Below, in pieces: positions 1 through 6,428 of a stretch of 11,327 bases of DNA. The notes below the pieces were generated by a model that had not been told where the DNA came from, ran no database searches, and worked only from the letters and a program-made list of their open reading frames with translations. The position numbers and the translations under genes were made by a program. Origin of the DNA: JBKJML01 sp046596415 (GTDB lineage: Bacteria; Actinomycetota; Thermoleophilia; Gaiellales; Gaiellaceae). The first letter of the stretch is position 1. The number at the start of each line of letters is the position of its first letter. The stretch spans positions 1 through 11,327 of the forward strand of contig JBKJML010000094.1 in the NCBI GenBank assembly GCA_046596415.1. The letters are read 5' to 3'.

Positions 1-134
1 CACACTGCGACGTCCTAAGGCAGAAGCTGGGCGTCCCGCGTCGGCGTCAGATTCCGGTGGCCTACCGGGAGCTGACCGGCGACGACCCCCTCTCCACACG
101 CCTCACGCCCGTACCCAAGGGCCTGGGGGACTGA
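1..134 (+). CDS. 3' end of a gene, possibly a LuxR-type HTH regulator (partial)
   Basis: Reading from base 3, an open frame of 43 codons ends at a TGA at 132-134, and the gene starts left of the window. The visible piece begins HCDVLRQKLGVPRRRQI and continues with VAYREL and a short polar tail. The pattern L-x-x-K-L-G-V-x-x-R, with an alanine a few residues later, matches the last helix of LuxR/NarL HTH domains. It lines up with the end of the HTH in the neighbouring large regulator (VLEKLAVPTRSAAAARA). A hairpin terminator follows five bases after the stop, which supports a real gene end. Only the tail is visible, so the family call is tentative. A winged-helix or unrelated C-terminus remains possible. 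Confidence 0.5.
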   Translation, partial: HCDVLRQKLGVPRRRQIPVAYRELTGDDPLSTRLTPVPKGLGD

Positions 135-139
135 CGGCA

Positions 140-176
140 GCGCACCCGCGGCTCCTGCTGGGAGCCGCGGGTGCGC
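140..176 (+). terminator. Strong hairpin, probable terminator of the upstream partial gene
   Basis: A perfect 16-bp inverted repeat (GCGCACCCGCGGCTCC at 140-155, its complement at 161-176) has a 5-base loop. It starts five bases after the stop at 132-134. No clear T-run follows, as is common for terminators in high-GC actinobacteria. Its position between a stop codon and the promoter-like boxes of the next gene fits termination. Confidence 0.8.
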
Positions 177-183
177 ACAGTCC

Positions 184-211
184 TTGACCCCAGGGCGCAT
201 TGGAGTAGCCT
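184..211 (+). promoter_or_regulatory. Candidate promoter and operator of the LAL regulator gene
   Basis: TTGACC (184-189) and TAGCCT (206-211) are 16 bases apart and fit an actinobacterial sigma-70 promoter with a TANNNT -10 box. The start would fall near 217, giving a leader of about 28 bases before the ATG at 245. An inverted copy of the -35 hexamer, GGTCAA, lies at 213-218. A quasi-palindrome, CCGAC(C)TGC-g-GCAGTCGG, lies at 219-236. Either could bind a regulator. All of this comes from motif reading only. Confidence 0.4.
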
Positions 212-244
212 TGGTCAACCGACCTGCGGCAGTCGGCACAAGTT

Positions 245-2824
245 ATGAACGAGGGCAAGCCGAAGGTGAACGTTTCGAAGAGCCGCCGCAGGACCATCGA
301 GCGGCCCCGGCTGACGCGGCTGCTCGACGGCTCGCCCTCACGCATCGTCACGCTCGTCGCCCCAGCGGGGTACGGCAAGACAACGCTGGCTAGGCAGTGG
401 GCTGGGGCCTGGCCCGGTCCCGTTGCTTGGCTCCCCGCCCGGAGCGGGACGGTGAATGCGACTGCATACGCCATAGATCTTGCGCGGGTTCTTGCGAACA
501 CCGTCCCTGACTTAGCAGCGGCCGTTGACAAGCTGCTGGGTCGGGAGCCGGACGCGGTCGAAGAAGTCGGCGACTTGGCTCTGACCCTTCTCGAAGTGCT
601 TACGACCATCGGCGATGACCTGCTCATCATCCTTGACGACTACCACCTTGTGGCAGAGGCGCCGTCGGTGCTTCATCTAACCGAGTCGCTTGTACTAAAA
701 GCCCCGGGCAGATTGATGGTGCTCAGTCGCGAGCGGCCCGCGTGGGCGACGCCAAGGCGGCTGTTCTACGGAGAGGTTTTCGAGATCGGTCGAAGCGTAT
801 TGGCCTTCGATGCAGAGGAGGCGACGCGCCTCATGCCTGAAGCCCCGACTGCAGTCGCGCAAGGGCTTGCCTCACTCGCGGAAGGGTGGCCCGCGGTGAT
901 CGCTCTCGCCGCTCGGCTTCCCATTCTGACCGCGCCCGAAGCCGCTCTGCCAGCTGATCTCCATGAGTTCTTTGCCGAAGAGCTGTTCCACTCGCTTGAC
1001 GTGCAAACCCAGACGGAACTTGAACTTCTCGCTCTTGTCGGTCCGCTTCCGCGAGTGGCACTAGGCCGCCTCCTCCGGCGCAAACAGGTTGACGACTTTG
1101 TGTCGAGCGCCGAGCAGGCCGGATTCGTCACAGGGCCGAGTGGCTTGGACATCGAGATGCACCCGCTGCTGAAGAACTTCCTCCTCACGAAAGTCCAAAC
1201 TGACGAACCAGGGCTGTCGCTTATCAGTCGAGCGTTGGACTTTCTCGTGAAAGACCAGCGCTGGGACGATGCCTTCGAGACGGCGATCCGCTTCCGTCAG
1301 AGGCAGCGTGTGATTGCGATAGTCACCGACGCGACGGCAGCTCTACTCTCGACGGGACGCGTCGAAGCGCTGACTGCCTGGATTAAGCAAGCCCGGGAGA
1401 TCGGAGTAGATGCCCCTGAACTCGATGTCGCTGCCGCCGAATGCGCCTTTCGCAGCGGGCGACACTACGAAGCGCTAGGTCTCGCGCTGACGGCCGCCGG
1501 CGACCTTGAAGCCGGCAAGGCTGATTTGGCTGCTCATGCGCTGACCATTGCAGGGAGAAGTGCGCACACGCTCTCGGATGAGGAGGCCGCCTACGCGCAT
1601 TACCTTCGGGCTCGTGCCCTGGCGAGATCCCGGACAACACGGCGCGTCGCTGGTTGGGGTCTCTTGTCGTGCGCTCTCGACATGGAAACCGATGACGCGC
1701 GCGGCCTTCTTGACGAACTTGCTGCGGACTCCGACGGCACGCCGCGCGACGTAGTCGCCCAGGCTATTCGTCGACTGAATCTTGGAGCACGATTCGGAAA
1801 GCTTGAAGGTCTGCCGTCAGGGAGAGCAGCAAACGCGCTATTGCCTCGCGTCGATGACCCGATCGTTCGGGCCTCCTTTCGAAATGTTTTTGGTTACGTC
1901 CTTGTGCTCGCGGGCTCGTACGGCGAGGCCGCCGAGATCATGAGCGAGCAGTTTTCGGAGTGTGAACAATCACGTCTTTCGTTTGCGCTGCCTTACGCGC
2001 ACGTTACGGGCTCGATGATTGCCAGCTCAGGAGGCGACTTCGAGAAGGCCGAGTCGCATCTCGATTTGGCCATGGCAGCAGCCACGCTGACCGATGATCG
2101 GTTTGCTGCGTTGAACACATGTGCCGCACGAAGTCGTTTAGAGTGCACACGAGGTAACTTCGACAAGGCGGTGGCGATCGCATCGATCGACGACGCCCCT
2201 GTGATCAAGTCGATGACGGCCGAACTTGCGGCTTGGCGCGGACTTGCACTCGTTTGCCGGGGCGATTATGACGAAGGCTGCCGGGTCGCAGAATCTGCAA
2301 CCTCGCTGTCACGCAGCATTGAGCCGCGCGTGCTGGGGGCGTGTACCGCTGCGATCGTCGCAATCCGTAAGAGAACAACCTCCCCGGACAAGGCGATCAT
2401 GACGCTGCTTCGTTCCGTTGCTGATTCCGGCAATGTCGATAGCTTCGCGTGCGGTTACCGCGCAGCGCCTGAGCTTTTCACGGCGGCCTCAAGCCTCCGC
2501 GACATGGGTGAGCTCTTCAAGAGCCTCATCGCCCGCGCGGGCGATGAAGGACTATTTGAGATTTTGGCCACACCGAGCCAGGTCGGCCTCACAAAGCGTG
2601 AACGAGAGGTACTCCGTTGTGTCGCTCAAGGCCTCAGCAATCAAAGCATCGCCGATGAGCTCGTCATCAGTCTCAGCACGGCGAAGGTCCACGTCCATCG
2701 CGTTCTCGAGAAACTCGCTGTGCCGACACGAAGCGCGGCGGCAGCGCGTGCTGCCATTGACCCCTCGCTCTACGCAGCGCCCGAGACCCGATCGTCGATG
2801 CCAGACTCGGCCGCCAGGGGGTAA
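245..2824 (+). CDS. LAL/MalT-type ATP-binding LuxR-family transcriptional regulator
   Basis: This 859-residue protein has the size and layout of large ATP-binding LuxR regulators (STAND/MalT type). The N-terminal NTPase domain shows a Walker A motif APAGYGKT (39-46), a Walker B stretch LLIILDDYH (126-134), SRERP (161-165) and the characteristic EGWPAVIALAA (213-223). A MHPLLKNFL motif (305-313) is typical of the winged-helix part. About 330-760 looks like an alpha-helical sensor solenoid. The C-terminus holds a LuxR HTH (782-838: LTKREREVLR, SNQSIADELVISLSTAKVHVH). In this family, binding of ATP and an inducer drives oligomerisation and promoter activation; the inducer here is unknown. The ATG at 245 is the first start after an in-frame TAG at 206 and has no clear Shine-Dalgarno, so the message may be near leaderless. 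Its last 55 bases overlap the convergent HD-GYP gene. Codons ending in A or T are commoner than in the transport operon. Confidence 0.93.
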   Translation: MNEGKPKVNVSKSRRRTIERPRLTRLLDGSPSRIVTLVAPAGYGKTTLARQWAGAWPGPVAWLPARSGTVNATAYAIDLARVLANTVPDLAAAVDKLLGREPDAVEEVGDLALTLLEVLTTIGDDLLIILDDYHLVAEAPSVLHLTESLVLKAPGRLMVLSRERPAWATPRRLFYGEVFEIGRSVLAFDAEEATRLMPEAPTAVAQGLASLAEGWPAVIALAARLPILTAPEAALPADLHEFFAEELFHSLDVQTQTELELLALVGPLPRVALGRLLRRKQVDDFVSSAEQAGFVTGPSGLDIEMHPLLKNFLLTKVQTDEPGLSLISRALDFLVKDQRWDDAFETAIRFRQRQRVIAIVTDATAALLSTGRVEALTAWIKQAREIGVDAPELDVAAAECAFRSGRHYEALGLALTAAGDLEAGKADLAAHALTIAGRSAHTLSDEEAAYAHYLRARALARSRTTRRVAGWGLLSCALDMETDDARGLLDELAADSDGTPRDVVAQAIRRLNLGARFGKLEGLPSGRAANALLPRVDDPIVRASFRNVFGYVLVLAGSYGEAAEIMSEQFSECEQSRLSFALPYAHVTGSMIASSGGDFEKAESHLDLAMAAATLTDDRFAALNTCAARSRLECTRGNFDKAVAIASIDDAPVIKSMTAELAAWRGLALVCRGDYDEGCRVAESATSLSRSIEPRVLGACTAAIVAIRKRTTSPDKAIMTLLRSVADSGNVDSFACGYRAAPELFTAASSLRDMGELFKSLIARAGDEGLFEILATPSQVGLTKREREVLRCVAQGLSNQSIADELVISLSTAKVHVHRVLEKLAVPTRSAAAARAAIDPSLYAAPETRSSMPDSAARG

Positions 2825-4191
2825 AAGTTGAACTCTGCCTGCCGGGCAGTTCGGTAATCTTCGCGGGCGCCCGTCAGTACGGCCTCGAAGGCGGCGACGA
2901 CACTGGTGTCAAACTGACTTTCGACCGCCTGCGCAAGGCGCAGACGGGCGACCCGACTGGGCATGGCGTCGCGATAGGGGCGATCCGAAGTCATTGCGTT
3001 GTAGGCATCCGCGACAGCAATGATCCGCGACAATAGCGGGATGTCCTCAGCCGATAGGCGGTCCGGGTAGCCATTACCATCCACGCGCTCGTGATGGTGG
3101 CGCACGACTTTCGCGATCTCCGAGTAGTCGTCCACGTTCGCGAGAATGCGCTCCCCGATCTCGGGGTGGAGTTGCATCTGCCTTCGCTCGTCGAGAGTTA
3201 GTGGGCCTTCCTTCTCGAGCAGTCCGACAGGCAGCCCGATTTTGCCGATGTCGTGCACAAGACCGCAGAGGTGTACCCGCTGCTGTTCCTGCACGGTGAG
3301 TCCCATACGCGCTGCGATGTCCCGCGAGTAGATGGCGACTGCCGCTGAATGGCCCGCCGTGTAGCGATCTCGGGCGTCAAGCGTAGCTACGAGCGCGGCG
3401 GCAAACGAGAGGTTCGCGTGTTCAAGGTGAGCATTTGCTTCAGACAGCTCATCAGCCAGTTGTCGCTGCTCCTGATACAGCGAGAAGAGTCTCTGCGCGG
3501 CCAATGCCGGCGCAAAGAACAATGGCGCCGTCCACGCCGAAACATCTTGATAAGCCACCGTCAACACGGCCACAACGGGCGCATACATTGGCGCCGATGC
3601 GAACACGAGAGGCGCGTGCGTTCGCAGAACTTCGCGCGTTCCCCGAGTTGACCTGACGTGCGCTGTGATTACAGCAAATGTCAAATCGAGCACTTCACCA
3701 ACGACTGCTCCACCGAGAGTCGCCAGCGCGATCGTGCCAAAACGACTGGAGGTCACACCATCCGCGGCGTGGGCCAGAACGCCCATGGCGGCGCCGCTCA
3801 TGAATCGGGTCGAGCTGTACGTCGCCCACTTCAGAAACGGAGCACGCGAACGATCGGGGGAGACGAGGGCGGGGTCGCCCAACATTGACGCCGCGCCAAC
3901 AACCGCGGCCGCGAGGGGCCCAAAGAGCACGGCCGCGAAGAGCGTCGGCAGGAGCGAAATCGACTGCTCGGTCGTTTTCCCAAGCCGGACTGTGCCGCGC
4001 TCTGCGACGGCAGCGACCCCCGCCAGCGCGACGACGGTCCATAGATCGCCGAACCCAAACCCGGCGAGCGGTAGTGCGGTGCCCACAGCAATCGCAGCTG
4101 TTACGAGGCACGCAACGTACTTCTCTGTGCGAGTCAGGAACGAGAACTGGATCTTGGCGATGTTGATCAATTGTCTTGCTTTCTCACCCAA
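2770..4191 (-). CDS. Membrane-anchored HD-GYP domain phosphodiesterase (c-di-GMP)
   Basis: This 473-residue protein has an N-terminal membrane region of about six or seven hydrophobic segments (about 25-232). A short probable coiled coil (about 234-262) leads into a C-terminal HD-GYP domain (about 265-440). The catalytic signatures are intact: H281 in TAGHS, the HD pair H313-D314 in LVHDIGKIG, H342 in HPEIGERIL, HHHERVDGNGYP (365-376) and D394 in VADAYNAMTSDRPYR. HD-GYP enzymes hydrolyse cyclic di-GMP, so the predicted role is a membrane-sensed c-di-GMP hydrolase. The membrane part resembles MASE-type sensor modules, but I cannot assign it to a named family. The listed start is a TTG at 4189-4191, after an in-frame TAG. 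A second TTG at 4168-4170 has a weak GAGAAAG upstream and is a real alternative. The 3' end overlaps the LAL gene on the opposite strand. Confidence 0.93.
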   Translation of the reverse strand: MGEKARQLINIAKIQFSFLTRTEKYVACLVTAAIAVGTALPLAGFGFGDLWTVVALAGVAAVAERGTVRLGKTTEQSISLLPTLFAAVLFGPLAAAVVGAASMLGDPALVSPDRSRAPFLKWATYSSTRFMSGAAMGVLAHAADGVTSSRFGTIALATLGGAVVGEVLDLTFAVITAHVRSTRGTREVLRTHAPLVFASAPMYAPVVAVLTVAYQDVSAWTAPLFFAPALAAQRLFSLYQEQRQLADELSEANAHLEHANLSFAAALVATLDARDRYTAGHSAAVAIYSRDIAARMGLTVQEQQRVHLCGLVHDIGKIGLPVGLLEKEGPLTLDERRQMQLHPEIGERILANVDDYSEIAKVVRHHHERVDGNGYPDRLSAEDIPLLSRIIAVADAYNAMTSDRPYRDAMPSRVARLRLAQAVESQFDTSVVAAFEAVLTGAREDYRTARQAEFNFYPLAAESGIDDRVSGAA

Positions 4192-4203
4192 AAGGGGTAT
4201 AAG
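4176..4203 (+). promoter_or_regulatory. Candidate promoter for the small ORF
   Basis: TATAAG (4198-4203) matches five of six bases of the sigma-70 -10 consensus. It stands out in GC-rich sequence. TTGCTT at 4176-4181 sits 16 bases upstream as a partial -35. Transcription would start near 4210, leaving a leader of about 36 bases containing the AGGAG site of the small ORF. The promoter overlaps the 5' end of the divergent HD-GYP gene. Confidence 0.5.
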
Positions 4204-4228
4204 CTAGGCCCTGCCGTCAGTACCCCAA
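4201..4228 (-). promoter_or_regulatory. Candidate promoter for the HD-GYP gene
   Basis: Read on the minus strand, TTGGGG (4228-4223) and TAGCTT (4206-4201) are 16 bases apart, and the second fits the TANNNT form. Transcription would begin near 4194. That leaves almost no leader for the TTG at 4191, or about 24 bases for the alternative TTG at 4170. The -10 box interleaves with the TATAAG of the plus-strand promoter. Confidence 0.35.
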
Positions 4229-4245
4229 CCATAGGAGTGACCTTT

Positions 4246-4311
4246 ATGCGTAAGGCTCTTGTCCGCCTCGCCTCCCGTGCTGCCATCGCTGGCGGCGCGA
4301 AAGAGTGGTAG
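4246..4311 (+). CDS. Putative 21-residue peptide with a strong ribosome-binding site
   Basis: An ATG at 4246 follows AGGAG (4233-4237) at an 8-base spacing, the best Shine-Dalgarno in the window. It opens a 21-codon frame ending in TAG (4309-4311). The peptide begins MRKALVRLAS, has a small alanine-rich middle and ends GGAKEW. It is basic, with Arg or Lys at 2, 3, 7, 11 and 19 against a single Glu. Its first half looks like the positive start of a signal peptide, or like a short amphipathic helix. I recognise no family. A near-consensus -10 lies upstream and short hairpins follow, so it resembles a complete tiny transcription unit. Alternatives are a leader peptide, the stump of a degraded secreted-protein gene, or an untranslated small RNA. 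The frame stays open past the TAG to another TAG at 4417, but that extension shows no protein-like features. Confidence 0.5.
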   Translation: MRKALVRLASRAAIAGGAKEW

Positions 4312-4364
4312 AGACCGTCGAAGTCTCTGTTTCCTCGCTGTAGCGGGCATCCCTCGTTCGGGGG
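4310..4364 (+). terminator. Two short hairpins after the small ORF, candidate terminator
   Basis: AGAGAC (4310-4315) pairs with GTCTCT (4323-4328) across a 7-base loop and is followed by GTTTCCT. Further on, CCCTC (4351-4355) pairs with GGGGG (4360-4364), with one G-U pair and loop GTTC, and is followed by TTTCT. Either could end the small-ORF transcript. Both stems are short, so the call is tentative. Confidence 0.35.
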
Positions 4365-4368
4365 TTTC

Positions 4369-4383
4369 TCCACAGCCTGTGGA
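4369..4383. repeat. 15-bp palindrome TCCACAG-C-CTGTGGA
   Basis: Two perfect 7-base arms face each other around a single C. The flanking bases make the left half TTCTCCACA, one mismatch from the DnaA-box consensus TTATCCACA. The right half reads GTTTCCACA in reverse, with two mismatches. It could be a protein-binding site or part of a two-way termination region between convergent transcripts. Confidence 0.5.
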
Positions 4384-4404
4384 AACAGTCGTTTCAGCAG
4401 CAAC

Positions 4405-4429
4405 CGCGTAGCGAGCTAGCGACTACGCG
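4405..4429. repeat. Inverted repeat over the luxR stop codon
   Basis: CGCGTAG (4405-4411) and CTACGCG (4423-4429) are perfect 7-base arms around an 11-base centre. TAGCGA occurs twice as a direct repeat inside it (4409-4414 and 4417-4422). The right arm contains the TAG stop of the minus-strand LuxR gene. It may act as that gene's terminator, although no U-tract follows in that direction. Confidence 0.4.
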
Positions 4430-4770
4430 ATGAGCCCGCGCCGATAGCCAACAGCTACGGCGTGGGCTCTGCTGCGCGCCTGAAGCTTCGCGAGCAGATG
4501 CCGGACATGGGACTTGACCGTCTCCTCCGAGAGGAAGAGACGCTGGCCGATCTCGCGGTTGACCAGGCCGTCAGCGACAAGCTGCAGCACCTCGATCTCG
4601 CGCTTGGTCGGCTCCTGTTCGAGCTCGCGCAGCGGCGGAGCCGCCATCAGCGGGATCACGTCGCCCGCAGCACCGTTGCCGTTGCGCCTGACGGCGGCGG
4701 CCTCGAAGCGGCGGCTGTGATCCATGTACCGGCTCAGGATCTCTTTGCGCTCAGCAGCGTCCACGGCCAA
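4423..4770 (-). CDS. Small stand-alone LuxR-type HTH transcriptional regulator
   Basis: This protein of about 115 residues has a variable 50-residue N-terminus and a complete LuxR/NarL HTH (about 54-113). Recognisable parts are PTKREIEVLQLVADGLVNREIGQRLFLSEE in successive segments, then TVKSHVRHLLAKLQARSRAHAVA. No receiver, PAS or ligand-binding domain is visible, so its signal input is unknown. The listed start is a TTG at 4768-4770. A GTG two codons later (4762-4764), with GAG seven bases upstream, is equally possible, and no strong ribosome-binding site marks either. The gene lies 40 bases after the binding-protein gene on the same strand with no convincing terminator between, so it may be the last gene of the transport operon. 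Direct regulation of that operon is inference only. Confidence 0.85.
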   Translation of the reverse strand: MAVDAAERKEILSRYMDHSRRFEAAAVRRNGNGAAGDVIPLMAAPPLRELEQEPTKREIEVLQLVADGLVNREIGQRLFLSEETVKSHVRHLLAKLQARSRAHAVAVGYRRGLIA

Positions 4771-4810
4771 CTCATCGGCGTTGCGGCGAACCGGCTTTAG
4801 CGCGATCTGA

Positions 4811-6418
4811 CTACCCGTTTGAGGGACTAAGGCAGAGCCGGGCGAGATCGAGCCCGTAGAGCACGTGGCCGACCGCGCAACGCAGGTCGACGCGCGGGCC
4901 GAGCGCGTCGGTGAACTGCCGGTTCAGCAACGGGATCCAGAGCGCCTGCTCGAGCGCGATCCGGTCGGCGCGCGCCCAGCCCGCATTGCCGGCCAGCGTC
5001 AGCCTCGATTGCTGCGAGAGCCGGCCGACGAGCGCGTTCAGCGCCGGCACGTCGGCGTTCGAGAGGTTCTGATCGGGCGAGCGCTCGTTCGCCGCACCCG
5101 TCAGGAGCTCGCCGAACCAGTTCACCGGGTGGACGTAGTCCTGGAGCCAGTTCGCGATCCCCATCTGCGCATGCCCCGCCGGGTTCGCGACCGAGGTGAA
5201 GTAGATCGCGTCGTCGAGCACCTTCAGCTCGGCCTTCAGCCCGACCCGGTTCAGCTGGGCGACGAGCTCGGCGGCGAGCGAGCGGTAGCTCTCACGGTCG
5301 GACGTCCACACCGTGACCTGCACGCCCGCAGCGCCTGCCTTCGCGAGCTCCCGACGCGCGCGCGCCGGGTCGTAGGCGTAGAGCGCCAGCTTGCGGTAGG
5401 CGGGGTAGCCGGGCGGGAGCACGTTCTGGGTCGGGCTCGCGAGCCCGCCGAAGGACGCCACGAACGCGCGCCGGTCGATCGCGAACTCGACCGCCTTGCG
5501 CACTGCGAGCCTGTCGAACGGCGGCTCGTTCACGTTCAGGAACGCGTAGTAGGTGTTCCCCGGCGTGCCGCGGCGGATCCGGTCGCCGTGAGCGGCCAGC
5601 ACCTGCTGCACCGCCGGCAACGGGATCTGATGAGCCGTGTAGTCGGCCGCCCCGCTCCAGGTCGCCGCGAGTGCCGCGTCGGCGTCGCCGGTCACCTCGA
5701 CCGAGATCCGGTTCGCATAGCCCGACAGGATGCCCGGGATCGGCTTCCAGTACGGATTCCTGACGAGCGCGAAGCCGGCACCGGCCGGCCGGATCAGCCG
5801 GTACGGGCCGGTCGCGGGAAGCGGCGTCGCCGAGGCATCCGCGAGCGATGAGCCCGCGGGCACCGGCGCCCCGAACGGCAGCGCCAGCACGTCCTCGAAG
5901 CCGGCCTGCGGGCGACGCAGGCGAAGCTCGATCGAGCCGTTCGCGCCCGCGGCCACGTCCTCGACGTTCGCGAACAGGTCGGCCCCAGGCGACCTCAACT
6001 CGCGCAAGCGGCGCAACGCGTAGACGAAGTCGGCTGCCCGCACCGGCTTCCCGTTCGAGTAGCGGAGCCCCTTGCGAAGCGTCAGCCGGTAGCGGCGGCC
6101 ACCGTCACTCACCACGGGGAGCGCGCTCGCGAGCGCCGGAATCAGGGTCGCACCATCCCGCCCCGCCTCGTGCCGGTAGGAGAGGAGCGACAGGTAGACG
6201 CTCCGCAGCGCCTGCCAACCCTCGGTCGTATAGGAGAGCTGCGGATCGAGGTTGTCGAGCGACTCGTCGAAGATCACCTTCAGCTCCGCGAAGCGCTTCG
6301 GCGCGGGCGCAGCCTGCGTTGTCGCGCCGCCCGTCGTGTCGTCGTCGTCGCCGCCCAGCGAGCAGCCTGCGGCAAGCAGGGCGAGCGCGCACGCGAGAGG
6401 AAGCAGGGCCATCCGCAT
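4811..6418 (-). CDS. Family 5 extracellular solute-binding lipoprotein (peptide ABC transporter)
   Basis: The protein has 535 residues from the ATG at 6418; a second ATG two codons on (6412) is possible. It opens with a lipoprotein signal peptide ending in LLAAGC (lipid-attached cysteine at 19) and a linker rich in Asp, Thr and Ala. The mature part has the features of SBP_bac_5 proteins. DNLDPQLSYTTEGWQALRSV is followed by YRLTLRKGLRYSNGKPVRAADFVYALRR, the usual induced-order region, and later AVRKAVEFAIDRRAF. Such proteins capture short peptides outside the membrane and deliver them to DppBC-type permeases. It starts 10 bases after the NlpC/P60 stop, so it is cotranscribed. The weak ribosome-binding site TAGG lies about 9 bases upstream. 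It is the second binding protein of the operon. The frame stays open far upstream of the start, but that part overlaps the peptidase gene and is a shadow. Confidence 0.93.
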   Translation of the reverse strand: MRMALLPLACALALLAAGCSLGGDDDDTTGGATTQAAPAPKRFAELKVIFDESLDNLDPQLSYTTEGWQALRSVYLSLLSYRHEAGRDGATLIPALASALPVVSDGGRRYRLTLRKGLRYSNGKPVRAADFVYALRRLRELRSPGADLFANVEDVAAGANGSIELRLRRPQAGFEDVLALPFGAPVPAGSSLADASATPLPATGPYRLIRPAGAGFALVRNPYWKPIPGILSGYANRISVEVTGDADAALAATWSGAADYTAHQIPLPAVQQVLAAHGDRIRRGTPGNTYYAFLNVNEPPFDRLAVRKAVEFAIDRRAFVASFGGLASPTQNVLPPGYPAYRKLALYAYDPARARRELAKAGAAGVQVTVWTSDRESYRSLAAELVAQLNRVGLKAELKVLDDAIYFTSVANPAGHAQMGIANWLQDYVHPVNWFGELLTGAANERSPDQNLSNADVPALNALVGRLSQQSRLTLAGNAGWARADRIALEQALWIPLLNRQFTDALGPRVDLRCAVGHVLYGLDLARLCLSPSNG

Positions 6419-6428
6419 CCGGGCGAGC

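Noticed and set aside
4349..4375. tRNA T-arm-like sequence (CCCTCGTTCGGGGG)
   Set aside because: No acceptor stem, D-arm or anticodon arm can be built on either strand around it.
4365..4387. Replication origin based on the DnaA-box-like palindrome
   Set aside because: Only two imperfect half-sites are present, with no AT-rich unwinding region and no dnaA, dnaN, rpmH or parAB genes nearby.
4865..5851. A 328-codon plus-strand frame opposite the solute-binding lipoprotein
   Set aside because: Biased Arg/Glu/Val composition and no motifs. It mirrors the codon bias of the real minus-strand gene.
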